This document shows, one piece after another, positions 24,809 through 35,222 of a stretch of DNA of 64,000 bases; position 1 is the stretch's first letter; every line of letters begins with the position of its first letter. The position numbers were made by a program, and so were the translations under genes. The notes under the pieces are model-generated. The model worked only from the letters and a program-made list of their open reading frames with translations, searched no databases and was not told the origin of the DNA. The stretch spans positions 2,046,001 through 2,110,000 of the forward strand of contig NZ_CP069812.1 of the NCBI RefSeq assembly GCF_016894385.1. The letters run 5' to 3'. The stretch is from Cupriavidus oxalaticus (GTDB taxonomy: Bacteria; Pseudomonadota; Gammaproteobacteria; Burkholderiales; Burkholderiaceae).

Positions 24809-25990
24809 TCAGTGGCGCAGCGCCAGTCCGGCAACGGCCGCGCGCGCTGCCGCGCGCGCCATGCGGTCGGCATCGAGGATGGCGTCAAGCGTGTCCGCCG
24901 CGCCGGCTGGTGCTGCCTGGAGCACCTGAGCCACCAACTGCGCGATATCGGTGAAGCGCACTTTCCCGCCCAGGAATGCCTCGACCGCCACCTCGTTGGC
25001 CGCATTGAGCACGGTCGGCGCCACGCCGCCGGCGCGCAGGGCGTCGAAGGCCAGTCCCAGGCACGGGAAGCGCTGCAGGTCCGGCTTCTCGAAATGCAGC
25101 CCGCCTGCCAGCGTCAGGTCGAGCGGCGTCACGCCGGCATCGATGCGCTCGGGATAGGCCAGGCCGTAGGCGATCGGCGTGCGCATGTCCGGGTTGCCCA
25201 GCTGCGCCAGCACCGAGCCGTCGTGGTAGGCCACCATCGAATGCACGATGCTCTGCGGGTGGATCAGCACCTCGATGCGCTCGGCCGGCGCGCCGAACAG
25301 CCAGTGCGCCTCGATCACCTCGAGGCCCTTGTTCATCATGGTGGCCGAGTCGACCGAGATCTTGCGGCCCATGACCCAGTTCGGGTGGGCGCAGGCCTCG
25401 TCGGGAGAAATGTCGTGCAGCGTGTCGGGATCGCGCGTGCGGAACGGCCCGCCCGAGGCGGTCAGCAACACCCTGGCCACCCCGCCGCCGTAGCGCGGGT
25501 CGTCGGCAGGCAGGCACTGGAAGATAGCGTTGTGCTCGCTGTCGATCGGCAGCAGCGTGGCGCCGTGCTCGCGCACCGCGTCCATGAAGATGCGGCCGGA
25601 CATCACCAGCGCTTCCTTGTTGGCGAGCAGCACGCGCTTGCCGGCACGCGCGGCAGCCAGCGTCGGGCGCAGACCGGCGGCGCCGACGATCGCGGCCATC
25701 ACGGCGTCGGTCTGCGCATCGGCGGCGACCGATTCCAGCTCGGCCTCGCCGTGGCTGACTTCGGTATCGACACCGGCATCGCGCAGCAGCGCCTGCAGCT
25801 CCCCGGCCGCCTCGGCGCTACCCACCACGGCGCGCGCCGGGCGGAACGCAATGCATTGCTCGGCCAGCTTGCGCACTTGCCGATGCGCCGTCAGCGCGTG
25901 CACGGTGTAGCGGTCGGGATGGCGGCGGACGACATCGAGCGTGCTTTCGCCGATCGAGCCGGTGGCGCCCAGGATGGTAATGCGCTGCAT
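24809..25990 (-). CDS. dxr: 1-deoxy-D-xylulose 5-phosphate reductoisomerase
   Basis: Second enzyme of the MEP isoprenoid pathway: DXP to MEP using NADPH. Of 393 residues. The N-terminal Rossmann motif is [20 protein letters not shown]. The substrate and metal region contains [13 protein letters not shown], and [21 protein letters not shown] follows. The ATG at 25990 gives MQRITILG; the frame stays open upstream into cdsA. It lies 23 nt downstream of cdsA. Confidence 0.97.
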   Translation of the reverse strand: MQRITILGATGSIGESTLDVVRRHPDRYTVHALTAHRQVRKLAEQCIAFRPARAVVGSAEAAGELQALLRDAGVDTEVSHGEAELESVAADAQTDAVMAAIVGAAGLRPTLAAARAGKRVLLANKEALVMSGRIFMDAVREHGATLLPIDSEHNAIFQCLPADDPRYGGGVARVLLTASGGPFRTRDPDTLHDISPDEACAHPNWVMGRKISVDSATMMNKGLEVIEAHWLFGAPAERIEVLIHPQSIVHSMVAYHDGSVLAQLGNPDMRTPIAYGLAYPERIDAGVTPLDLTLAGGLHFEKPDLQRFPCLGLAFDALRAGGVAPTVLNAANEVAVEAFLGGKVRFTDIAQLVAQVLQAAPAGAADTLDAILDADRMARAAARAAVAGLALRH

Positions 25991-26013
25991 ATCAGACCGC
26001 TTCAGAGAAGGCT

Positions 26014-26835
26014 TCAGAAAAAAATCAGCATCAGGGCCGCCAGCGGGAACACCGGCAGCAAGGCATCGATCCGGTCCAGCACGCCGCCATGGCCCGGCAG
26101 CAGCCGGCTGCTGTCCTTCATGCCGACCTGGCGCTTGAGCAGCGACTCGAACAGGTCGCCGATCACGCTCGCCGCCACCAGCAGCGTGGTCAGCCCGGCC
26201 ACATAGCCCAGCCCGCCGCGGTCGCCCAGCACCGAGAACCACGTGGGCGCGAAGGCATGGGTGGCGGCCAGCACCAGGCCGATGATGAGCGCCAGCAGCC
26301 AGCCGCCGATGGCGCCCTCCCAGGACTTGCCCGGGCTGATGGACGGTGCCAGCTTGCGCCGGCCGATGGCCTTGCCGGTGAAATAGGCGCCGATGTCGGC
26401 TGCCCACACCAGCACGGCCGCGGTCAGCAGCACGCCGATGCCGGCGCCGCGCAGGACCATCGTGGCATGGGCAAACGCGGGCAGCATGACCAGGCCCAGG
26501 ATGGCCCCCAGCACGGCAAAGCCCGGCGTCGCGGTGCGCACGCCGCGCGCCAGCAAGACCAGCGCCACGCCCCAGCACACCACCGCCGCCTCCAGCAGCC
26601 AGGTGGTGGCGTGCCGCAGCGGCATGTCATGCCAGGCGATGGTGGCGATCAGGCAGGCCAGCGCATAGACATAAGGCCAGGGCCCGCGCAGCCCGATCAG
26701 GCGTCCGAATTCCCAGCCCGCCAGCAGCACGATCACCCCGAGCAGCCCCGCCAGGCCGGCCGGCGGCGCCAGGAACAGGATCGGAAGGATCAGCAGCAAC
26801 AGGCACAGGGCGGTGATGACGCGGGTGAGGAGCAT
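26014..26835 (-). CDS. cdsA: Phosphatidate cytidylyltransferase
   Basis: Makes CDP-diacylglycerol from phosphatidate and CTP, the branch point of phospholipid synthesis; integral membrane enzyme. Of 273 residues with about seven or eight transmembrane helices. The C-terminal CDS signature is present: [20 protein letters not shown] followed by [16 protein letters not shown], preceded by [20 protein letters not shown]. The ATG at 26835 opens the first helix ([20 protein letters not shown]); the frame is open further upstream into uppS. It is the uppS-cdsA-dxr arrangement. Confidence 0.96.
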   Translation of the reverse strand: MLLTRVITALCLLLLILPILFLAPPAGLAGLLGVIVLLAGWEFGRLIGLRGPWPYVYALACLIATIAWHDMPLRHATTWLLEAAVVCWGVALVLLARGVRTATPGFAVLGAILGLVMLPAFAHATMVLRGAGIGVLLTAAVLVWAADIGAYFTGKAIGRRKLAPSISPGKSWEGAIGGWLLALIIGLVLAATHAFAPTWFSVLGDRGGLGYVAGLTTLLVAASVIGDLFESLLKRQVGMKDSSRLLPGHGGVLDRIDALLPVFPLAALMLIFF

Positions 26836-26888
26836 GCGCTGCGGTCCCGTGGGAGTTGTTGTTGGAGTAGCCTGGAACGACCAGGGTG

Positions 26889-27659
26889 TCAGGCCGTGCC
26901 CGATAGCCCCGGCGCAACCAGTTGCGCGCTGGTGCGGCCGAAACGGCGTTCGCGCTGGCGGTACGAGGCAAAGGCCTTGTCCAGCTCGGCGGCGTCGAAA
27001 TCCGGCCAGTACACGTCGGTGAAATACAGCTCGGAATAGGCGAGCTGCCACAACAGGAAATTGCTGATGCGCTGTTCGCCGCCGGTGCGGATGAACAGGT
27101 CGGGCTCCGGCGCGTAGGCCATGGCCAGGTGCGGCGCGAGCATGGATTCGTCGATCGACTCCGGATCGAGCATCGGCGAGCGCGCCAGCATCTTGCGCAT
27201 GGCCTGCAGCAGGTCCCAGCGGCCGCCATAGTTGGCGGCGATGGTCACGGTCAGGCCGGTGTTGCCGGCGGTGCGCGCCTCGGCATCCTTGATCAGCTGC
27301 TGGATGCGCGGGCTGAAGCGGCCCAGGTCGCCAACCACCCGCAAGCGGATGTTGTTGGCGTGCATCTTTACCACTTCGCGCCGCAGCGACATCATGAACA
27401 GCCGCATCAGGAACGACACCTCGTCCGCCGGCCGGCGCCAGTTCTCGGAACTGAACGCGAACAGCGTCAGGTACTGCACGCCCCGCGCGGCGCTGGCTTC
27501 CACCACCGCGCGCACGGCATCCAGGCCCCGGGAGTGCCCGGCAACGCGCGGCAGGTGCCGCTGGGTCGCCCAGCGGCCGTTGCCGTCCATGATGATGGCA
27601 ACGTGGCGGGGCACGTAGGAGGAATCGGGTACGGCGAGCGTTGAACTGATGTGCTGCAT
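26889..27659 (-). CDS. uppS: Undecaprenyl (isoprenyl) diphosphate synthase
   Basis: cis-Prenyltransferase that makes the C55 lipid carrier for peptidoglycan and O-antigen. Of 256 residues. The signature [16 protein letters not shown] carries the catalytic Asp25; [13 protein letters not shown] and the C-terminal [20 protein letters not shown] motif are present. The ATG at 27659 gives [20 protein letters not shown]. It follows frr by 45 nt. Confidence 0.97.
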   Translation of the reverse strand: MQHISSTLAVPDSSYVPRHVAIIMDGNGRWATQRHLPRVAGHSRGLDAVRAVVEASAARGVQYLTLFAFSSENWRRPADEVSFLMRLFMMSLRREVVKMHANNIRLRVVGDLGRFSPRIQQLIKDAEARTAGNTGLTVTIAANYGGRWDLLQAMRKMLARSPMLDPESIDESMLAPHLAMAYAPEPDLFIRTGGEQRISNFLLWQLAYSELYFTDVYWPDFDAAELDKAFASYRQRERRFGRTSAQLVAPGLSGTA

Positions 27660-27704
27660 GATGGCAGACGGTCTCGGGCAGCCCCGGCAGGTGCCGGGAC
27701 GGCG

Positions 27705-28265
27705 TCAGACCGTCATGATCTCCTTCTCTTTTTCGGCGACCATCCTGTCGATCTCGGCGACGTACTTGTCGGTCAGCTTCTGCACCTCGTCCTGGCCGCG
27801 GCGCTCGTCGTCCTCGGAAATGGCCTTGTCCTTGACCAGCTTCTTGAACTGCTCATTGGCATCGCGGCGCAGGTTGCGCACCGCGACCTTGGCACCCTCG
27901 GCCTCGCCCTTGACGACCTTGGTCAGCTCCTTGCGGCGCTCTTCGGTCAGCGCGGGCATCGGTACGCGGATCACGTCGCCCATGGTGGCCGGATTCAGGC
28001 CCAGGTCGCAGTCGCGGATCGCCTTCTCGACCGCACCCACCATTTTCTTTTCCCACGGCTGCACCGTGATGGTACGCGCATCGGCCAGGCCGACGCTGGC
28101 GACCTGGCTGATCGGCACCATCGAGCCGTAGTAATCCACCTGAACGTGGTCGAGCAGGCCGGTGTGGGCACGGCCAGTGCGGATCTTCGCCAGATCGGCC
28201 TTGAAGGCTTCGATCGACTTCTGCATTTTCTGCTCGACGCTCTTCTTTGTGTCGGCGACGCTCAT
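27705..28265 (-). CDS. frr: Ribosome recycling factor
   Basis: With EF-G splits post-termination ribosomes. Of 186 residues, the family length. A long three-helix bundle begins [20 protein letters not shown] and contains the conserved [20 protein letters not shown] and [15 protein letters not shown] segments; the C-terminus is the helix [20 protein letters not shown]. The ATG at 28265 gives MSVADTKKS. Upstream lies pyrH, 118 nt away. Confidence 0.97.
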   Translation of the reverse strand: MSVADTKKSVEQKMQKSIEAFKADLAKIRTGRAHTGLLDHVQVDYYGSMVPISQVASVGLADARTITVQPWEKKMVGAVEKAIRDCDLGLNPATMGDVIRVPMPALTEERRKELTKVVKGEAEGAKVAVRNLRRDANEQFKKLVKDKAISEDDERRGQDEVQKLTDKYVAEIDRMVAEKEKEIMTV

Positions 28266-28383
28266 GTTAACCTCCGGAAATCAGCCAACCAGGATCCCGC
28301 CGGGCGGGATCGAAAATGAATCATTCTACTCTTTGCCCGGCCAGACACCAGCGCCGTGGCGCGGAATCGGGGGGGCGCCGGGC

Positions 28384-29094
28384 TCAGACGTGGACCAGGG
28401 TACCCTCGTCTTCGCCCAGGATCACGCGCTTGAGCGCGCCCGGCTTGACGATCGAGAACACCCGGATCGGCAGCTTCTGGTCGCGGCACAGCGCGAAGGC
28501 GGTGGCGTCCATCACCTGCAGGTTCTTCGAGATCGCCTCGTCGAAGCTGATGGTGGTGTAGCGCGTGGCACTCGGGTCCTTCTTGGGGTCGGCGGTGTAG
28601 ACGCCGTCCACCTTGGTCGCCTTGAGCACGACCTCGGCACCGATTTCCGAGCCGCGCAGCGCGGCGGCGGTGTCGGTGGTGAAGAACGGGTTGCCGGTGC
28701 CGGCCGCGAAGATCACCACCTTGCCCTCTTCCAGCTGGCGGATGGCGCGCGGGCGGATGTACGGCTCGACCACCTGGTCCATGCGCAGCGCGGACTGCAC
28801 GCGGCCTTCGATATTGGCGTGGCGCATCGCGTCCTGCAGGGCCAGCGCGTTCATCATGGTGGCCAGCATGCCCATGTAGTCGGCCGTGGCGCGATCCATG
28901 CCGGCCGCGCCGCCCGCGACGCCGCGGAAGATATTGCCGCCGCCGATGACCACCGCGACCTGGACGCCGAGCTTCACGATCTCGGCAATGTCGTTCACCA
29001 TCGCCTCGATGGTGGAGCGGTTGATGCCAAAGGCATCGTCGCCCATCAGGGCTTCACCGGACAGTTTCAGAAGGACGCGCTTGTAGGCTGGCAT
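28384..29094 (-). CDS. pyrH: UMP kinase
   Basis: Phosphorylates UMP to UDP; bacterial amino-acid-kinase-fold enzyme, GTP-activated and UTP-inhibited in the family. Of 236 residues. Motifs: [15 protein letters not shown] at the N-terminus, [13 protein letters not shown], and [21 protein letters not shown] chose the ATG at 29094 ([13 protein letters not shown]); upstream open frame to 29295 lacks family sequence. It lies in the conserved order rpsB-tsf-pyrH-frr. Confidence 0.97.
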   Translation of the reverse strand: MPAYKRVLLKLSGEALMGDDAFGINRSTIEAMVNDIAEIVKLGVQVAVVIGGGNIFRGVAGGAAGMDRATADYMGMLATMMNALALQDAMRHANIEGRVQSALRMDQVVEPYIRPRAIRQLEEGKVVIFAAGTGNPFFTTDTAAALRGSEIGAEVVLKATKVDGVYTADPKKDPSATRYTTISFDEAISKNLQVMDATAFALCRDQKLPIRVFSIVKPGALKRVILGEDEGTLVHV

Positions 29095-29299
29095 GTTTAC
29101 CCTCGGGCAGGAGCAAGTCGCTCGTTTGGGACCGAACACAAATGAGACGATTGATTTTTTGACACCGGCGACGCGGATCGGCGCGCCGCCAGCGGGAGAA
29201 AGCCGGTTTTCGGGGTCGCCCCACCCCTGGCGGCAGGCGACAGGAAGACGACCGCGAAAACTGACTGCTGCAGTGCAACGTGCTGCAAGGTGCAATATG

Positions 29300-29338
29300 C
29301 ATCACCGCACTACATCACCGCACTACATCACTGCACTA
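29300..29338. repeat. Three 13-bp tandem repeats in the tsf-pyrH spacer
   Basis: CATCACCGCACTA occurs twice and CATCACTGCACTA once, head to tail, in the 331-nt spacer between tsf and pyrH. Apart from this array and a hairpin at 29349-29368, I see nothing convincing in the spacer. Confidence 0.85.
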
Positions 29339-29348
29339 CTTATGCAGA

Positions 29349-29368
29349 GGGGCACCTTGCGGCGCCCC
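29349..29368 (-). terminator. Hairpin after tsf
   Basis: In the minus-strand transcript GGGGCGCC-GCAA-GGTGCCCC forms an 8-bp stem with one G-U pair, about 57 nt after the tsf stop. No T run follows, so it is at best a partial terminator or an RNA-processing/stability hairpin between tsf and pyrH. Confidence 0.4.
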
Positions 29369-29425
29369 TGCGGCATTATAGGCGCCCGACCCCGCCCGCA
29401 AGGGCCGGCCGGCGCGCCCCGGACA

Positions 29426-30304
29426 TCAGCCCTTCTGGGCAGCGGCCACCTGGGCGGCCACTTCAGCGGCGAAGTCGTCCTGCTTCTTCTCGATGCCTTC
29501 GCCCACGACATACAGGGTGAAGCCCTTCACGGTCGTGTTGGCAGCCTTGAGCATCTGCTCGACGGTCTGCTTGTCGTTCTTCACGAACGGCTGGTTGAAC
29601 AGCGACACTTCCTTCAGGTACTTCTGCACCGAGCCCTCGACCATCTTGGCGACGATCTCGGCCGGCTTGCCCGACTCGGCAGCCTTCTGCTCGGCGATGC
29701 TGCGCTCCTTGGCGATCAGGTCGGCGGGGACCTGCTCGGCCGACAGCGACACCGGCTTCATGGCGGCCACGTGCATGGCGACGTCCTTGGCGGCGGCTTC
29801 GTCGCCGTCGAACTCGACCATCACGCCGATACGGGTGCCGTGCAGGTACGAAACCAGCTTGCCGCCGTTGGCGTAGCGGACAAAGCGGCGGATCGTCAGG
29901 TTCTCGCCGATCTTGCCGATCAGGGCCGTGCGGGTGGCTTCAACGCTGGCGCCGTCGAGGTCCAGCGCCGACAGGGCAGCCACGTCGGCCGGGTTCTGCT
30001 TGGCGATCAGTTCGGCAACCTTGGCCGAGAACGCCAGGAAGTCGTCGTTCTTGGAGACGAAATCGGTCTCGCAGTTCAGTTCGACAAGCACGCCGGTGGT
30101 GCCGTCGATGAACGAGGCGACCACGCCTTCGGCGGTCACGCGCGATGCGGCCTTGCTGGCCTTGTTGCCCAGCTTGACGCGCAGCAGCTCTTCGGCCTTG
30201 TTCAGGTCGCCGTCGGCCTCGGTCAGGGCCTTCTTGCATTCCATCATCGGCGCGTCGGTCTTCGCGCGCAGTTCTGCAACCATGCTTGCGGTAATTGCCG
30301 CCAT
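29426..30304 (-). CDS. tsf: Elongation factor Ts
   Basis: Guanine-nucleotide exchange factor for EF-Tu. Of 292 residues. The N-terminal UBA-like domain begins [20 protein letters not shown] and contains [20 protein letters not shown]; the [10 protein letters not shown] segment is part of the conserved core, and the dimerisation and C-terminal modules follow. The ATG at 30304 follows GGAG. It is 296 nt from rpsB, with an attenuator-like hairpin in between. Confidence 0.98.
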   Translation of the reverse strand: MAAITASMVAELRAKTDAPMMECKKALTEADGDLNKAEELLRVKLGNKASKAASRVTAEGVVASFIDGTTGVLVELNCETDFVSKNDDFLAFSAKVAELIAKQNPADVAALSALDLDGASVEATRTALIGKIGENLTIRRFVRYANGGKLVSYLHGTRIGVMVEFDGDEAAAKDVAMHVAAMKPVSLSAEQVPADLIAKERSIAEQKAAESGKPAEIVAKMVEGSVQKYLKEVSLFNQPFVKNDKQTVEQMLKAANTTVKGFTLYVVGEGIEKKQDDFAAEVAAQVAAAQKG

Positions 30305-30426
30305 TTGTCACTCCTTGAATGGTTCGCGCCGGGCCCCGGCAGTCTTGCCCGCGGCACCCGGTCGGTGGGTCTACAGCGCACCCGCGGCAGATATTGCCTG
30401 CGGCGGATGACAACAATTCAAATTCG

Positions 30427-30459
30427 AAAAAAGGGGGCGCCAGATGTGCCCCCCTTTTT
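30427..30459 (-). terminator. Attenuator-like terminator between rpsB and tsf
   Basis: On the minus strand AAAAAGGGGGGC pairs with GCCCCCTTTTTT around a 9-nt loop, giving a GC stem extended by A/T pairs and ending in a T run. It lies within the rpsB-tsf operon, about 140 nt after the rpsB stop. E. coli also has a partial terminator between these genes, so incomplete termination that lowers tsf relative to rpsB is likely. Confidence 0.8.
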
Positions 30460-30600
30460 GCCCTGCTGCCGAAGTGCCCCGGCTTGCGCCCTGCGCGCTG
30501 CCCGGCGTGCCGGGCGGCAAGCGATGCCTGCCTGTCGTGTGTTGACGTGCGCGCTATCGGGTTCCTTTCGGGTTCCTTTCAGGCAGCGGGCCGGAGGCTA

Positions 30601-31347
30601 TCAGCCTTCCTGCACTTCGACGAATTCGTCGTCACCGCCGCGGGCGGCTTCAACGACTTCCTGCACCGCGTTGGCACGGCCTTCCAGGATCGCGTCAGCC
30701 ACGCCGCGCACGTACAGGGCCACGGCCTTGCTCGAGTCGTCGTTGCCCGGGATCACGTAGTCGATGCCGTCCGGCGAGTGGTTGGTATCGACCACGCCGA
30801 TGACCGGCACACCCAGCTTCTTGGCTTCGGTCACGGCAATCTTGTGGTAGCCGACGTCGATCACGAAAATGGCGTCAGGCACGCCGCCCATGTCCTTGAT
30901 GCCGCCGATCGACTTTTCCAGCTTGATCATCTCGCGCTCGAACATCAGCGCTTCCTTCTTGCTCATGGTTTCCAGCGCGCCGGCTTCCTTGGCGGCTTCC
31001 ATGTCCTTCAGGCGCTTGATCGAGGTCTTGACCGTCTTGAAGTTGGTCAGCATGCCGCCGAGCCAGCGGGCGTCGACGTAAGGCATGCCGGCGCGGCCGG
31101 CTTCTTCAGCCAGGATTTCGCGCGACTGGCGCTTGGTACCCACGAACAGGACGGTGCCGCGATTGGCTGCCAGCTGACGCACGTACTTCATGGCGTCCTG
31201 GAACATCGGCAGCGTCTTTTCGAGGTTGATGATGTGGATCTTGTTGCGATGACCGAAGATGAAGGGGGCCATCTTCGGGTTCCAGAAGCGGGTCTGGTGG
31301 CCGAAGTGGCAACCGGCTTCCAGCATTTCGCGCATGGTAACGGACAT
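30601..31347 (-). CDS. rpsB: 30S ribosomal protein S2
   Basis: Structural protein of the small ribosomal subunit, last to assemble and needed for S1 binding. Of 248 residues. The N-terminus [36 protein letters not shown] and [16 protein letters not shown] are canonical. The ATG at 31347 is the family start; the open frame upstream to 31497 is leader. It heads the rpsB-tsf operon with a leader of about 170 nt, long enough for S2 autoregulation, which is known in E. coli. Confidence 0.98.
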   Translation of the reverse strand: MSVTMREMLEAGCHFGHQTRFWNPKMAPFIFGHRNKIHIINLEKTLPMFQDAMKYVRQLAANRGTVLFVGTKRQSREILAEEAGRAGMPYVDARWLGGMLTNFKTVKTSIKRLKDMEAAKEAGALETMSKKEALMFEREMIKLEKSIGGIKDMGGVPDAIFVIDVGYHKIAVTEAKKLGVPVIGVVDTNHSPDGIDYVIPGNDDSSKAVALYVRGVADAILEGRANAVQEVVEAARGGDDEFVEVQEG

Positions 31348-31525
31348 GTGATTCTCCAAAGGGTTAGGTCTGAAGCCCGCCCCGACATTCCTGAAAAGGA
31401 ACACCCCGGATAGGCGGGCCAGCGATTTCCAAAAACGATTTCCAAGAAACCGTGCAGCAGATGCAGATGCTGCAAAATACCGGCCTGGCGGGTGCAATGC
31501 TGCGCCGCAACCAAGTCAGCCCGCT

Positions 31526-31555
31526 ATTCTAGCAAGAAAAGCATCGGGCGCTCAA
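31526..31555 (-). promoter_or_regulatory. Candidate sigma-70 promoter of rpsB
   Basis: On the minus strand TTGAGC (31555-31550) is followed after 18 bp by TAGAAT (31531-31526). Transcription would start near 31519 and give a leader of about 170 nt. The rest of the 366-nt rpsB/map spacer shows a GATAAT at 31645-31650 that could be the map -10 box, without a clear -35. Confidence 0.5.
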
Positions 31556-31713
31556 GCCGCCCAGATCCCCGCCGCGGGACAAGCATTGGAGGCGCGCCGC
31601 CCAAAAGCGCCTCGGCACAGGCTGCTATCAGGCTCCGATGGTGCGATAATCCCACATTGACCTTTCGAATTCGGCGCGGCCAGTGGCCCCGCCATCACTT
31701 TTGGCGACGCAGC

Positions 31714-32532
31714 ATGAGCATTTACCTGAACACCGCCGAAGACATCGCCCAGATGCGCGTGGCTTGCCGCCTTGCCTCCGAAGTCCTCGACTACATCACG
31801 CCCTTCGTCCAGCCGGGCGTCACCACGGGCGAACTGGACCGCCTGTGCCACGCCTATATGCGTGACGTGCAAGGCACCGTGCCGGCGCCGCTGAACTACG
31901 CGCCCCCGGGCTACCCGCCCTTCCCCGGCGCGATCTGCACCTCGGTCAACGACGTGATCTGCCACGGCATCCCCGGCGAGCGCGTGCTCAAGAGCGGCGA
32001 TGCGGTCAACCTGGACATCACCGTCATCACCAAGGAAGGCTATTACGGCGACACCAGCCGCATGTTCATCGCCGGCGAGGGCTCGATCCTGGCCAAGCGC
32101 CTGGCGCAGGTGACGTACGAATGCATGTGGAAGGGCATCGCGCAGGTGCGCCACGGTGCGCGCCTGGGCGATATCGGCCATGCCATCCAGGGGCACGCCG
32201 AAGCCGCCGGCTACAGCGTGGTACGCGAATACTGCGGCCACGGCATCGGCAAGAACTTCCACGAAGACCCGCAGATCCTGCACTACGGCCGCGCCGGCAC
32301 CGGCGCCGAGATCAAGGCCGGCATGATCTTCACCGTGGAGCCGATGATCAACGCCGGCAAGCGCGATATCCGCACCATGCCAGACCAGTGGACGGTCAAG
32401 ACCCGCGACCGCAGCCTGTCGGCGCAGTGGGAGCACACCGTGCTGGTCACCGAGACCGGATATGAAGTGCTGACGGTATCGGCCGGCACCCCGGCGCCGC
32501 CGGCCTTCATTACGGAATCCGTCGCGGCCTGA
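31714..32532 (+). CDS. map: Methionine aminopeptidase, type I
   Basis: Removes the initiator Met from nascent proteins; dimetal enzyme. Of 272 residues. Metal ligands and active-site residues appear in order: CHGIP (His), [20 protein letters not shown] (two Asp), [13 protein letters not shown] (His), FTVEPMI (Glu) and QWEHTVLV (Glu). The ATG at 31714 gives [20 protein letters not shown]. It is divergent from rpsB, the usual proteobacterial arrangement, and is followed by glnD. Confidence 0.97.
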   Translation: MSIYLNTAEDIAQMRVACRLASEVLDYITPFVQPGVTTGELDRLCHAYMRDVQGTVPAPLNYAPPGYPPFPGAICTSVNDVICHGIPGERVLKSGDAVNLDITVITKEGYYGDTSRMFIAGEGSILAKRLAQVTYECMWKGIAQVRHGARLGDIGHAIQGHAEAAGYSVVREYCGHGIGKNFHEDPQILHYGRAGTGAEIKAGMIFTVEPMINAGKRDIRTMPDQWTVKTRDRSLSAQWEHTVLVTETGYEVLTVSAGTPAPPAFITESVAA

Positions 32533-32608
32533 GGTCGCACACCTGCCAGGGCGCCTGACCGGCGCCCTTATTTTTCCAGCCGTGCCGACGAACCACCCCG
32601 CCCTCTCC

Positions 32609-35200
32609 ATGGACACCACGCCGGAACTGCTGCTGGCCGCGCGCGTGCGCGACCAGCTCAAAGCCGACAAGCAGGCCCTGTTTGCCGACTTCAACGCCAG
32701 CGCCCACGTCGGCACGCTGATCACGCGGCTGCGCCGCGCCGTCGACGCCGCGCTGGTGGAAGCCTGGCGCGGCCTGGGGATGCCCGCGGGCGCCGCGCTG
32801 GTGGCGGTGGGCGGCTACGGCCGCGGCGAGCTGCTGCCTTTTTCGGACGTCGACGTGCTGCTGCTGCTGCCCGCCGAGCCCGACCACGACACCACCGGCC
32901 GGCTGGAGCGCTTTATCGGCCTGTGCTGGGACCTGGGGCTGGAGATCGGGTCTTCCGTGCGCACCGTGGACGATTGCCTGCGCGAGGCGCGCCAGGACAT
33001 CACCATCCGGACCTCGCTGCTGGAGGCGCGGCTGGTGACCGGCAGCCGCAAGCTGTTCGAGTCGATGCGCACGCGCTACCTCGCCGACCTGGACCCGGCC
33101 GCGTTCTTCCAGGCCAAGCTGCTGGAGATGCGCCAGCGCCATGCCAAGTACCAGGACACGCCCTACGCGCTCGAGCCCAACTGCAAGGAGAGCCCGGGCG
33201 GCCTGCGCGACCTGCAGGTGATCCTGTGGATGACCAAGGCCGCGGGCCTGGGCGACAGCTGGAAAGAACTGTTCGAGCGCGGCCTGCTGACGCAGCGCGA
33301 AGCGCAGGAGCTGGCGCGCAACGAGCGCCTGCTCAAGACCATCCGCGCGCGCCTGCACCTGGTGGCGGGCCGGCGCCAGGACGTGCTGGTATTCGACCTG
33401 CAGACCGCGCTGGCGGAATCCTTCGGCTACCGGCAGACCACCAACAAGCGCGCCAGCGAGCAGCTGATGCGGCGCTACTACTGGGCGGCGAAGGCGGTCA
33501 CGCAGCTCAACAGCGTGCTGCTGCTGAACATCGAGGCGATGCTGTTCCCGAGCGAGTCGCAGGTCACGCGCGTGCTCAACGAACGCTTCGTCGAGCGCCA
33601 GGGCATGCTGGAAATCACCAGCGACGACGTCTACGAGCGCGATCCGCACGCGATCCTGGAAACCTTCCTGCTGTACCAGCGCACGCCCGGCGTGAAAGGC
33701 CTGTCGCCGCGCACGCTGCGCGGGCTGTACAACGCGCGCACCGTGATGACCGCAAGCTGGCGCAACGACCCGGAGAACCGCCGCCTGTTCCTGGCCATCA
33801 TGCAGGAACCGCAGGGCATCACCCACGCGCTGCGGCTGATGAACCAGACCAGCGTGCTGGGCCGCTACCTGATCAACTTCCGCCGCATCGTCGGCCAGAT
33901 GCAGCACGACCTGTTCCACGTCTACACCGTGGACCAGCATATCCTGATGGTGGTGCGCAACATGCGCCGCTTCGCCATCGTCGAGCACACCCACGAGTTC
34001 CCGTTCTGCAGCCAGCTGATGGCGAGCTTCGACAAGCCGTGGGTACTGTGGGTGGCGGCGCTGTTCCATGACATCGCCAAGGGCCGCGGCGGCGACCATT
34101 CCAGGCTCGGCACGCACGACGCGCGCCGCTTCTGCAAGCAGCATGGCATCGCGCGCGAAGATGCCGACCTGATCAGCTGGCTGGTCGAGCACCACCTGAC
34201 CATGAGCCACGTGGCGCAGAAGCAGGACCTGACCGATCCGGAAGTGGTGCATGCCTTCGCGCGCGTGGTCGGCAGCGAACGCTACCTGACCGCGCTGTAC
34301 CTGCTGACGGTGGCCGATATCCGCGGCACCAGCCCCAAGGTCTGGAACGCGTGGAAGGGCAAGCTGCTCGAGGACCTGTACCGGATCACGCTGCGCGTGC
34401 TCGGCGGCGCCAGGGTCGATTCGCACTCGCTGTGGGCGCAGCGCAAGGAAGAAACCATCTCGACGCTGCGGCTCAAGGCGTTCGACCCGGAGCTGGGCAA
34501 GCCGCTGTGGGCGCAGCTCGACGTGGCTTTTTTCCTGCGCCATGATGCGCGCGATATCGCCTGGCTCACGCGGCACCTGTACGACAAGGTCGACAGCCCC
34601 ACGCCGGTGGTGAAGGCACGCATCTCGCCTGCGGGCGAAGGCCTGCAGGTGGCGGTCTACGTGCAGGACCAGCCCGACCTGTTCGCGCGCATCTGCGGCT
34701 ATTTCGAGCGCAAGGCGTTTTCGATCCAGGACGCCAAGATCCACACCACCCGGCACGGCTACGCGCTGGACACGTTCCAGGTCACGGACCCCGGCATGGC
34801 GGGTAATGACAACTACCGCGGCAACTACCGCGACATCATCGCGCTGGTGGAACACGAGCTTTGCGAAAAGCTGGGCCAGCCGGGCGCGCTGGCCGAACCG
34901 ACGCAAGGACGCCTGTCGCGCCAGTCGCGCAGCTTTCCGATCAAGCCGCGCGTGGATCTGCGCCCGGACGAGCGCGGCCAGTATTACCTGCTGTCGCTGT
35001 CCGCCAACGACCGCACCGGCCTGCTGTACGCCATCGCCCGCGTACTGGCACGGCATCGCGTGTCCGTGCATTCGGCACGCATCAACACCCTGGGCGAACG
35101 CGTCGAAGACGTGTTCCTGGTAGACGGCAGCCGCCTGGCCGCCGACAACCGATTGCAGATTCAGCTTGAACAGGACTTGCTCGCCGCCCTCGCGATCTGA
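32609..35200 (+). CDS. glnD: Bifunctional uridylyltransferase / uridylyl-removing enzyme (PII)
   Basis: Primary nitrogen sensor: uridylylates PII proteins when glutamine is low and deuridylylates them when it is high. Of 863 residues from the ATG at 32609; a GTG at 32582 would add nine. Order: nucleotidyltransferase domain with [20 protein letters not shown]; a linker helical region; HD hydrolase domain with [12 protein letters not shown]; two C-terminal ACT domains ([20 protein letters not shown] and [20 protein letters not shown]). It lies in the conserved map-glnD order. Confidence 0.97.
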   Translation: MDTTPELLLAARVRDQLKADKQALFADFNASAHVGTLITRLRRAVDAALVEAWRGLGMPAGAALVAVGGYGRGELLPFSDVDVLLLLPAEPDHDTTGRLERFIGLCWDLGLEIGSSVRTVDDCLREARQDITIRTSLLEARLVTGSRKLFESMRTRYLADLDPAAFFQAKLLEMRQRHAKYQDTPYALEPNCKESPGGLRDLQVILWMTKAAGLGDSWKELFERGLLTQREAQELARNERLLKTIRARLHLVAGRRQDVLVFDLQTALAESFGYRQTTNKRASEQLMRRYYWAAKAVTQLNSVLLLNIEAMLFPSESQVTRVLNERFVERQGMLEITSDDVYERDPHAILETFLLYQRTPGVKGLSPRTLRGLYNARTVMTASWRNDPENRRLFLAIMQEPQGITHALRLMNQTSVLGRYLINFRRIVGQMQHDLFHVYTVDQHILMVVRNMRRFAIVEHTHEFPFCSQLMASFDKPWVLWVAALFHDIAKGRGGDHSRLGTHDARRFCKQHGIAREDADLISWLVEHHLTMSHVAQKQDLTDPEVVHAFARVVGSERYLTALYLLTVADIRGTSPKVWNAWKGKLLEDLYRITLRVLGGARVDSHSLWAQRKEETISTLRLKAFDPELGKPLWAQLDVAFFLRHDARDIAWLTRHLYDKVDSPTPVVKARISPAGEGLQVAVYVQDQPDLFARICGYFERKAFSIQDAKIHTTRHGYALDTFQVTDPGMAGNDNYRGNYRDIIALVEHELCEKLGQPGALAEPTQGRLSRQSRSFPIKPRVDLRPDERGQYYLLSLSANDRTGLLYAIARVLARHRVSVHSARINTLGERVEDVFLVDGSRLAADNRLQIQLEQDLLAALAI

Positions 35201-35222
35201 GGCGGCGGACAGCATCAACGAT

